Origin: SXOA01 sp046593355
Lineage (GTDB): Bacteria > Planctomycetota > Planctomycetia > Pirellulales > Pirellulaceae
Reading direction: 5' to 3'
DNA: 64,000 nt
Assembly: GCA_046593355.1 (NCBI GenBank)
Contig: JBKJNY010000111.1
Span: 5,478-69,477 of the forward strand
Shown here: piece after piece, positions 58,269 through 64,000 of the stretch
Position numbering within the stretch: the stretch's first letter is position 1
How the letters are laid out: every line of letters starts with the position of its first letter
Position numbers and translations under genes: made by a program
Notes under the pieces: model-generated
What the model saw: only the letters and a program-made list of their open reading frames with translations
Database searches by the model: none
What the model was told of the DNA's origin: nothing

Positions 58269-59633
58269 CTACGCCAGCACTTCCCGAATCGGCTGCGTCC
58301 CCGGATCCGTTAGCGGCAGCGGGCGGGCACCGACGTGGTAGTTTTTTTGGTGGTCGATGCCGAGGGCCTGGAAGATGGTGGCGAAGAGCTGGGCTGCGCC
58401 GACCTTGCCTTCAATGACTTTGTTCCCGTCGTCGTCGCTCTTGCCATGCACGCTGCCCCGCCTGATCCCGCAACCGGAGAGGGTGACGCTCCAGGCGCTG
58501 GCGAAGTGATCGCGGCCGAGACTGGCGTTGATCTGCGGTGTGCGGCCGAATTCCGAGAGCGTGATGACCAGTGTGTGGTCGAGCAGCCCTCGCTCGTGCA
58601 GGTCGTCGAGCAGCGTGCTCATCACATGGTCCAGTTCCGTCGCGAGCTCCAAATGCGTCTCAAAGTTCTGGCCGTGGCTGTCCCACCAGGCCCGCGAGAC
58701 CTTGACGAACGGCACGCCGGCTTCGACCAGGCGTCGGGCGATCAGGCACTGTTCCGCGAACAGCGTGGGGCCGTACTTGTCCCGCATCGGCGTCGGCTCT
58801 TGCGAAAGGTCGAACAACTTCTCGCTGGCCATCAGACCGCGGACGCGGCTGTACGCTTCGTTGTGGCTGGAAAGTGAGGACGACTGCCGGCTGCGGGCAA
58901 AGCGTTCGGAGAACAGCTTTCTCAAATCGGCCCGCTCCTGATGATCCAGGTCGGTGATTTCCTCGAGCCGGCGAAGGTTCGGCGGGGTGTTCCCTTCGGT
59001 CAGGAACATCGCCCCGTAGCGAGCGCCGAGAAAGCCCGATTGACTGATCGCGTTGCCCCGCCCTTCCGTCGCCGTATAGAAGCTGACGTAGTCCGGCACC
59101 TGGCTGTCCGCCTTTCCCAGTTCGCGCGCCACCATCGCACCGAGGTCAGGATACCTCACGTTCGGCTCATCGCGGCGGCCCAGGTGCATCATCCGGGCGG
59201 CTCCGCCATGATCGCCATTGCCGGTGTCCATCCCGCGGATAATGGCCGTGTACTTGCCAATCCGATCCGCCAATTTCGGCAGCAGCTCGCAAATCTGCAC
59301 TCCGGGGACGGAGGTTTGAATCGACTTGAACGGCCCGCCCGTCGGCCGCCCCGGCTTGGGGTCGAACGTCTCCAGTTGGCTTGCTCCACCCGCCAGCCAC
59401 AGCAGGATCACCCGCTTGTCGTTCTTCTTCAACTCATTGGCCAGGACGGGGCTTTCCAGTGCATTGAGTGCGGTCATATCCGCGGCGAAGGTGAGCCCGG
59501 CGGCAGCGGCGGATGCGCCGAGGAAGGCGCGGCGGGACGGGGGAGGAGATTTCAAATTTGAGATTTGAGATTTGAGACTTGTTTGAAATTTGAGATTTGA
59601 GTTTTCAGTTGGTACCACGGCAGCAATCTCCAT
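58269..59633 (-). CDS. DUF1501 exported protein, second copy, with repeat-coded leader
   Basis: A 454-residue protein. A twin-arginine signal (SRRAFLGASAAAAGLTFAAD) begins only at about residue 33; the residues before it (NLKFQTSLKSQISNLKSPP) are translated ATTTGAG heptamers, so the true start may be later. DUF1501 blocks include KRVILLWLAGGASQLETFDP, TAIIRGMDTGNGDHGGAARM, TLVITLSEFGRTPQINASLG and GRDHFASAWSVTLSGCGIRR. It is followed upstream on the same strand by a DUF1549 gene 80 bases away, the standard planctomycete pairing of a DUF1549 cytochrome-like protein with a DUF1501 protein. Confidence 0.92.
   Translation of the reverse strand: MEIAAVVPTENSNLKFQTSLKSQISNLKSPPPSRRAFLGASAAAAGLTFAADMTALNALESPVLANELKKNDKRVILLWLAGGASQLETFDPKPGRPTGGPFKSIQTSVPGVQICELLPKLADRIGKYTAIIRGMDTGNGDHGGAARMMHLGRRDEPNVRYPDLGAMVARELGKADSQVPDYVSFYTATEGRGNAISQSGFLGARYGAMFLTEGNTPPNLRRLEEITDLDHQERADLRKLFSERFARSRQSSSLSSHNEAYSRVRGLMASEKLFDLSQEPTPMRDKYGPTLFAEQCLIARRLVEAGVPFVKVSRAWWDSHGQNFETHLELATELDHVMSTLLDDLHERGLLDHTLVITLSEFGRTPQINASLGRDHFASAWSVTLSGCGIRRGSVHGKSDDDGNKVIEGKVGAAQLFATIFQALGIDHQKNYHVGARPLPLTDPGTQPIREVLA
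59549..59601. repeat. ATTTGAG heptamer tract at the 5' end of a DUF1501 gene
   Basis: ATTTCAA plus three ATTTGAG units (59549-59576), an interruption, then two more ATTTGAG units (59588-59601). Same repeat as in tex at 12991 and 14647. Confidence 0.9.
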
Positions 59634-59640
59634 TGAGTTT

Positions 59641-59668
59641 CTGGGCAGGCTGGAAGCCTACCCCACCT
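59641..59668. repeat. GGGCAGGCTGGAAGCCTACC repeat, copy 4
   Basis: Located in the gap between the DUF1501 and DUF1549 genes, same orientation as the two tex copies. Confidence 0.87.
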
Positions 59669-59713
59669 TCTTCCGCAGTCGTTAGTATCAGGGGGCTGAC
59701 GCCCCCCGCTCGC

Positions 59714-61348
59714 CTAATAGTTGAACCGACATTCCCCGCTCGTCAGCATGGCCCACACCGCCTGCTTCCAGGCCTGGGCCGGTTGGTCTTCGTGCTTGTG
59801 CAAAAACTGCTCCAGGGCCGTTAGTTCTTCATCGGCCGGCGGGCGGGAATAGATATTCCAAATCGCGGTCTCCATCGCTTCCCGCCGCTCTTTGATCTCG
59901 GCCAATTTCGTGGGAAGCATCTCTTTGCCGTCGCGAAGCAGCTCATTCTTGACCTTGTCATTATTGCTGAACAGCAGCGCCTCATCCACGCTCACCTGGA
60001 AGTCATCCCCTGGATATTCCAGCGAGCCGGCGATGTTCCGCCCCGTCCCTTCCATCTGTTTCATGCGGTTGTCGAGCTCGTCCTCTTTCAAATCGGTGGG
60101 AAAGAACTCCGGGCTGGCGGCTGCGACGCGGAGCGACGTGCCGTATTGCCAGGGCGTGAGCGGACGGACGATGCCGATGGCAAACAGCTCGTCAGCCGGA
60201 CGCATCTTCGAACCGTCCCACTCGCTGGTGCGGCTATAGGACTTGCTCAAGACGATGCCGCGAATGAGTCGCCGCAGGTCGTACTTGTGCGTTTGCATGT
60301 CGCGGGCCAGCCAGGCCAACAGGTCCGGATGGCTCGGCGGATTCTGCTCATGCATCTGGTCGAGCGGCATCACCAGCCCGCGTCCCATCAGCCGATTCCA
60401 AAGCTGGTTTGAAATCGCTCGGGCGAAGTACGGGTGTGTCCCTTCCTTCAAACCGATCTCCAAGAGGCGGGCTCGCCGACTGTATGCGGCGGCCGGCGGT
60501 GCTTGCTTGCTCTTCTTCAACTCTTCGAGCTTCCTGTTTTCTTCCTTCTTGGCGTTTTCGTCGGGCTCTTTGCTCTCCGGTTCCGTCAGCACTTCGCCGG
60601 TCAGGAACATCAACCGGGCGTCCTTGGCCTCACCTTGCACCGTTTTGTAGTTGACGATGCCGTATTCCTTCTCGCCGATGAACTCCCCCACGTCATACGT
60701 GCGGCTGAAGAAGCTCTTCATGCCGTAGTAATGCTCCTGGGTCCAGGTCGGCACCAGCGGGTGGTCGTGGCACTTGGCGCAGCTCACGTTGACGCCGAAA
60801 AACAGCACACTGGCGTCGGCCGTTAGCTTGTCAGTGTCGTTGGCCCGCGAGCGGACGAACTTGATGGCCCCCTTTTGCTCGGCATCCCCCTCCTGGCCGA
60901 TGACCATTTCGCGGAACATCTGGTCCCACGGAACATTCTTTTCGACACTCGCCGTCACATACTCTTGGAGGCTCTGATTCGTCCCCCGCATCAGCAGTGC
61001 GTCCAACTCCGCCGCCTGCTGCCGCACGAAAGCGGGAGAAGCCATCAGCCGGTCAATGAGGGCCGTTCGCTTGTTGGCATCCGTGGAAGTCCCATACGCC
61101 TTGGCCTCGGCCGCGGTCGGGATCCGCCCCACCAAATCCAGCATCGTCCGACGCAACAGGTTCGCATCACTGACCTGACCCGCCGCCGCCACTCCGTCCT
61201 TCGCCAGCCGGGCCTCCACGTAAAAGTCAATCGCCTCTTCCACCGGCTTCTCGGGCGGCAACAGCTCGTCCGCCGCGCAGGGACAGACCAGGGACGCGGC
61301 AAGTGCGAACATCAGGCTCAGAAGACTCAGACGCAAACTCCTGCGCAT
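59714..61348 (-). CDS. DUF1549-type exported protein with CxxCH haem-like site
   Basis: The ATG at 61348 is preferred over the adjacent GTG at 61351; 544 residues. The N-terminal signal peptide is LRLSLLSLMFALAASLVCPC. The DUF1549 block is visible as EEAIDFYVEARLAKDGVAAA and LLRRTMLDLVGRIPTAAEAK. A CAKCHDHP site at about residues 190-197 is the conserved planctomycete cytochrome-like motif of these proteins. DUF1553-like features appear C-terminally (NQLWNRLMGRGLVMPLDQMH, HPDLLAWLARDMQTHKYDLR), here shortened relative to the usual ~800-residue members. Usually encoded with a DUF1501 protein, as here. Extracytoplasmic; substrate unknown. Confidence 0.9.
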   Translation of the reverse strand: MRRSLRLSLLSLMFALAASLVCPCAADELLPPEKPVEEAIDFYVEARLAKDGVAAAGQVSDANLLRRTMLDLVGRIPTAAEAKAYGTSTDANKRTALIDRLMASPAFVRQQAAELDALLMRGTNQSLQEYVTASVEKNVPWDQMFREMVIGQEGDAEQKGAIKFVRSRANDTDKLTADASVLFFGVNVSCAKCHDHPLVPTWTQEHYYGMKSFFSRTYDVGEFIGEKEYGIVNYKTVQGEAKDARLMFLTGEVLTEPESKEPDENAKKEENRKLEELKKSKQAPPAAAYSRRARLLEIGLKEGTHPYFARAISNQLWNRLMGRGLVMPLDQMHEQNPPSHPDLLAWLARDMQTHKYDLRRLIRGIVLSKSYSRTSEWDGSKMRPADELFAIGIVRPLTPWQYGTSLRVAAASPEFFPTDLKEDELDNRMKQMEGTGRNIAGSLEYPGDDFQVSVDEALLFSNNDKVKNELLRDGKEMLPTKLAEIKERREAMETAIWNIYSRPPADEELTALEQFLHKHEDQPAQAWKQAVWAMLTSGECRFNY

Positions 61349-61952
61349 CACGAAAACTCCCTTCGGCCCTAGCGGACCACTTCCATCAACGCCTGTCGAT
61401 ATGATAACGGTTTGCGGCGGGGATTGCCACTGAGTTGTCTCGTTGATGACCAGCCCGCGATACGCGGCTCCGCCCCACCCGGAGGAGCGTGTTTATTCAT
61501 GATTCACACCGCTGTTTTTCCAAAACACTTACGACGACCGTCCTCGCCCGAAGTCAAAGTCCCGTCCGCACTTTCGCTTCGGCACATCGACCTAAGTCCT
61601 GATTCATAGCCTCAAATCGGTCATCTTTGATTCATCGACACATCTATATGTTATAAGCACATTTTTGATTCATTCTGATGACTGACACCAGCCTGAAGCG
61701 CCAGCGAAGGACAGCGCGGCCAGCAGGTTCGGTGCCGAATCATCAAACCGCGTTTTCCTTCGCTGGCGATTCAGGCGGGTGTCGGAGCAGCCTGCCAACC
61801 ATTTTCGTCGTTTCGTGCAAACCAACGGTTAATCATTCTTACGGAACTCCTATTGTCACAGTCAAGCGCAGCGCAACATTTTGTGGACAACAGTCTGGTC
61901 GGCACAGCCGGCGGTTGGACAGGCCGCTCCTCCGGGCAATAATGGGCTCGAC
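61349..61952. other. Intergenic region, about 600 bases
   Basis: This separates the DUF1549 gene (minus) from mobA (plus). It contains the GACACCAG palindrome (61684-61783) and an AT-rich stretch (61600-61680) with two TTTGATTCAT words. I found no gene; promoters for both flanking genes should be here but none is convincing. Confidence 0.55.
61684..61783. repeat. Palindromic repeat, GACACCAG..GGGTGTC family, copy 3
   Basis: Left arm GACACCAGCCTGAAGCGCCA then GCGAAGGA; right arm TTTTCCTTCGCTGGCGATTC then AGGCGGGTGTC. The right arm carries a few changes (GCGATT and GCGGG) relative to perfect pairing. Confidence 0.9.
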
Positions 61953-62615
61953 GTGACCCCGCTACCTCTACCAGCGAGCCCTCCTTCTCCCGCCGGGATT
62001 GTCCTCTGCGGCGGCCAGAGCAGCCGCATGGGGCGGCCGAAGGCATTCTTGCCGTTTGGACCGGAATGGATGCTGGAGCGGGTGGTGCGAATTCTCTCCG
62101 GCGTGGTTTCGCCGATTGTCGTGGTCGCCGCCCCGAATCAGGAATTGCCGCCGCTGCCGGAGGGCGTGCTCCTGGCCCGTGACGAGCGTGAGGGCCGCGG
62201 TCCGCTGCAGGGGTTGCTGGCGGGGATGAAGGAACTTGCTCGCCGCGGCTACCGGGCCGAACTGGCAGTTTTCGCCACCAGTTGCGACGTGCCTCTGCTC
62301 GCTCCCGCCTTCATCCGCCATGTGCTCGCGGCAATGGGGCCGCTGCATCAAGCCGCCGTGCCTGTCGACGGCCATTTTTATCACCCGCTCGCCGCTGCCT
62401 ATCGCCTGGCGGTCTTGCCCGAGATCGAGGCCCTGCTGGCGGCCGACCAATTGCGTCCGGCATTCCTCTTTGATCGCGTCTCCACCTCCTCCATCCCGGT
62501 GGAACTGCTGCGGACAGCCGACCGGGAACTGCATTCGCTGAAGAACTGCAACCGGCCGGAAGACTACCTGGCCGCCCTGAACATCGCCGGTTTTCCTGCT
62601 CCCGAAAACCTCTGA
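61953..62615 (+). CDS. mobA: Molybdenum cofactor guanylyltransferase
   Basis: The GTG at 61953 is taken as the start because it lies just ahead of the nucleotide-binding motif; the frame upstream has no ATG. It gives 220 residues. The GTP-binding loop AGIVLCGGQSSRMGRPKAFL is at the N-terminus, EGRGPLQGLLAGMKEL is the second family block, and FATSCDVPLLAPAFI contains the metal-binding Asp. The C-terminus ends LKNCNRPEDYLAAL (N-x-PEDY box). MobA attaches GMP to molybdopterin to form the bis-MGD cofactor. No molybdoenzyme or other moa/moe gene is in the window. Confidence 0.9.
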   Translation: MTPLPLPASPPSPAGIVLCGGQSSRMGRPKAFLPFGPEWMLERVVRILSGVVSPIVVVAAPNQELPPLPEGVLLARDEREGRGPLQGLLAGMKELARRGYRAELAVFATSCDVPLLAPAFIRHVLAAMGPLHQAAVPVDGHFYHPLAAAYRLAVLPEIEALLAADQLRPAFLFDRVSTSSIPVELLRTADRELHSLKNCNRPEDYLAALNIAGFPAPENL

Positions 62616-62782
62616 GATGTTATTTCCAGCCATTTCGGCCAAAATTTCGCGACTTTTTTGGAAAGTTGTGAAGCGAGCACAAATCCTCAAAAAAGCCGTA
62701 AAAAGCCGCCCATTTTCGTCTCTCACCGCCACCGGCACGCGGAAAACGGGCAAAAATCCTGTCCAGATATGTACAAAAGGGA

Positions 62783-62810
62783 TTGACTATGAACAGCCGT
62801 ATATTAAGAT
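62783..62810 (+). promoter_or_regulatory. Putative lexA promoter
   Basis: TTGACT (62783-62788), a 16-base spacer and TAAGAT (62805-62810) within AT-rich DNA, about 57 bases before the LexA start. No Escherichia- or Bacillus-type SOS box was found; an operator in this region is expected but not identified. Confidence 0.45.
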
Positions 62811-62867
62811 TCTCCTCAGCGGCTACCTTTGGCCGCGTTTCAATCACCCGGAACAAGGAAACCCGGC

Positions 62868-63485
62868 ATGTCGTTAACCGACCAACTGACGGATCGTCAG
62901 GGGCAAGTTTTTGAGTTTATTCGCAAATGCATCAACACCCGCGGCTATGGGCCGACCGTGCGCGAGATTGGGGAGCAATTTGACATCAGCTCGCCCAACG
63001 GCGTGATGTGCCACCTGCGAGCCCTGGAGAAGAAGAAACTCCTGATGCGGGTGCGGCAGAAGGACCGGGCCATCGCCCGCGCCATTGAGCTGGCCCCAGA
63101 AATCGTGGCGGAAGACAAAGGCTTGCCCTATGTCGGCACGGTCGCGGCCGGTGCCACCACGCTGGCCTTCGAAACGCCGGAGCGGATTGACTTCGCCGAC
63201 TTCTTCACCAAGAAGAGCCTGTTCGTCCTCAAGGTGAAGGGGGATTCGATGGTGGACGCCCAGATTGCGGACGGCGACTACGTCGTGATCAAGAAGCAGC
63301 GGACGGCCCTGGCCGGCCAGATCGTCATCGCCCAGACGGACGAGGACGAATCCACGCTGAAGTACTGGTACCCGGAACACAATCGCATTCGCTTGCAACC
63401 GGCCAACTCCTCGATGTCGCCGATCTACGTGAAGAACGCTTCCGTCCTCGGCGTGCTGGTGGGAGTGGTGCGGAACCTCAACTAG
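62868..63485 (+). CDS. lexA: LexA SOS repressor
   Basis: The ATG at 62868 has AAGGAA seven bases upstream and starts just before the winged-helix domain (LTDRQGQVFEFIRKCINTRG, YGPTVREIGEQFDISSPNGV); 205 residues. The autocleavage site is Ala94-Gly95 in GTVAAGATTL. The catalytic dyad is Ser127 (KGDSMVDAQIADGD) and Lys165 (ESTLKYWYPE), with the same separation as Ser119/Lys156 in E. coli. LexA represses DNA-damage genes until RecA filaments provoke its self-cleavage. It stands alone, with its own likely promoter. Confidence 0.96.
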   Translation: MSLTDQLTDRQGQVFEFIRKCINTRGYGPTVREIGEQFDISSPNGVMCHLRALEKKKLLMRVRQKDRAIARAIELAPEIVAEDKGLPYVGTVAAGATTLAFETPERIDFADFFTKKSLFVLKVKGDSMVDAQIADGDYVVIKKQRTALAGQIVIAQTDEDESTLKYWYPEHNRIRLQPANSSMSPIYVKNASVLGVLVGVVRNLN

Positions 63486-63532
63486 CACCTGAGCAACGAA
63501 AATCTTCTTGACGCAAAGGCGAGGAGGCCTAA

Positions 63533-63662
63533 CCCGCATTTCTCACAACACGAGGAGAATTGACAACGGACTGTAGCACACTAACCCGAAGCGTTAGCGA
63601 GGAAGATCGTTGCCCCGCCCTCGCTTACGCTTCGGGTTGGTATCGTTGGTGAGAAATGCGGG
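63533..63662. repeat. Palindrome nested in a palindrome
   Basis: Outer arms CCCGCATTTCTCAC (63533-63546) and GTGAGAAATGCGGG (63649-63662) are perfect. Inner arms CTAACCCGAAGCGTTAGCGA (63581-) and TCGCTTACGCTTCGGGTTGG (to 63640) are nearly perfect; the inner element matches the half-copy inside tex at about 14851. Confidence 0.9.
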
Positions 63663-63812
63663 CTAAAGACGCGAAGGGACGAGGAAGAGAGGGATGGGAC
63701 ACGGAAAACACGGGGAACACGGTAAAGGCACAGGTTGAATTTCTTTCACCGTGTCTTCCGTGTTCTCCATGTCCCACTCTCTCCTTCTTCTTTGTACCTT
63801 TGCGTTTTTGTG
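63663..63812. repeat. Imperfect palindrome, GGACACGGAAAACACGG family
   Basis: GAGAGGGATGGGACACGGAA and AACACGGGGAACACGG at the left oppose CCGTGTCTTCCGTGTTCTCC and ATGTCCCACTCTCTCC at the right. Wording resembles the elements at 22619 and 33681. Confidence 0.75.
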
Positions 63813-63866
63813 CTTTTGCGTTGAAGAGAACTTTTGCGTTGAAGAGAACTTTTGCGTTGAAGAGAA
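63813..63866. repeat. 18-base tandem repeat, three units
   Basis: Three perfect contiguous copies of CTTTTGCGTTGAAGAGAA, located between two palindromes; each unit is a multiple of three and reads EENFCV in one frame, but no gene is evident. Confidence 0.92.
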
Positions 63867-63894
63867 AGTCCGAGCGCATAAAAAAACAACAGCC

Positions 63895-64000
63895 CGCCAG
63901 CAGGCTAAGACGTTGGAGTATCGTGTCATCCCGATTGCGTTTTTGGCCCGAATGAAGATGTCGCTAGCGTCGAGCAGTGCGCTTTCTTAGCCTGCTGGCG
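63895..64000. repeat. Palindrome reaching the window edge
   Basis: Perfect 15-base arms CGCCAGCAGGCTAAG (63895-63909) and CTTAGCCTGCTGGCG (63986-64000) with a 76-base interior. The arms may continue beyond the window. Confidence 0.85.

Larger units (their letters stand above)
63486..64000. other. Repeat-only region at the window end
   Basis: About 515 bases with no gene: nested palindromes (63533-63662), an imperfect palindrome (about 63663-63812), an 18-base tandem repeat (63813-63866) and a palindrome ending exactly at the window edge (63895-64000). Confidence 0.7.

Noticed and set aside
62616..62867. SOS box upstream of lexA
   Set aside because: I looked for CTGT-N8-ACAG, GAAC-N4-GTTC and GTTC-N7-GTTC patterns and found none; the operator type of this phylum is not something I can recognise by eye.
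63813..63866. Three 18-base tandem units as a coding repeat or origin iterons
   Set aside because: No gene, DnaA box cluster or replication gene accompanies them; they are reported only as a repeat.
1..64000. tRNA and rRNA genes
   Set aside because: I scanned for T-loop GGTTCGAATCC-like words and conserved rRNA segments; the few GTTCGA matches (for example near 50365) lack the rest of a cloverleaf.

Overview
The window is GC-rich bacterial chromosomal DNA, most likely from the phylum Planctomycetota. The evidence is the combination of families typical of that group: two DUF1501 proteins with twin-arginine N-termini, a DUF1549 cytochrome-like protein, a TIGR02604/TIGR02603-type protein with a CxxCH haem site, a DUF1559 protein with a C-terminal DGSVHF box, a WxxGxW-repeat protein, and a signal peptidase I of about 610 residues. 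No rRNA, tRNA, CRISPR array, prophage or insertion sequence was recognised, so placement below phylum is not attempted.

Layout. 1-5985: a peptide ABC transporter operon (binding protein cut by the window, two permeases, one fused double ATPase). 6047-15596: an uncharacterised protein, a YfcE-like phosphodiesterase, a WxxGxW protein, a Wzz/GumC-like protein and an enlarged Tex. 15838-22536: MtnA, a YjhG/YagF-type D-xylonate dehydratase and a secreted beta-propeller protein. 23283-31261: signal peptidase I, LptB, a four-gene reverse operon (DinB-like, DUF6941-like, a 49-residue basic protein, DUF1559) and the large haem protein. 31523-34433: an AT-richer orphan with a nuclease-like motif, then repeat-dense DNA. 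34434-42323: an ATP-grasp-like protein and a KaiC-like signalling module (small partner, KaiC-like ATPase, hybrid histidine kinase), interrupted by toxin-antitoxin-type genes. 42498-48767: a hydrolase, a truncated antitoxin-like gene, an orphan DNA methyltransferase and a BlaI/M56 pair with a readable operator-promoter. 48921-53750: nitrilase-family hydrolase, A-type Fe-S carrier, GalT-like transferase and GH57 glucanotransferase. 53770-54247: a cyclic-di-GMP-I riboswitch leading into a Flp pilin gene. 54252-61348: WD40 protein, a small aspartic protease with an overlapping partner, a HEPN protein with an overlapping partner, and the DUF1501/DUF1549 proteins. 61953-63485: MobA and LexA.

The most striking property is the density of short palindromic repeats. 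Nearly every long intergenic gap holds one or more, from at least a dozen sequence families, several present twice or more. Some are nested inside others (39324-39559, 63533-63662). Several sit inside reading frames and are translated: in tex, galT, a DUF1501 leader, the histidine-kinase linker and a hydrolase signal peptide.

The best candidate regulatory systems are the c-di-GMP riboswitch/Flp pilin pair, the BlaI-type operator overlapping its own promoter, and two 4-base-overlapping small gene pairs (55275-55912 and 57377-58206) organised like toxin-antitoxin modules. All functional calls come from reading the sequence and remembered family motifs; no database search was run.
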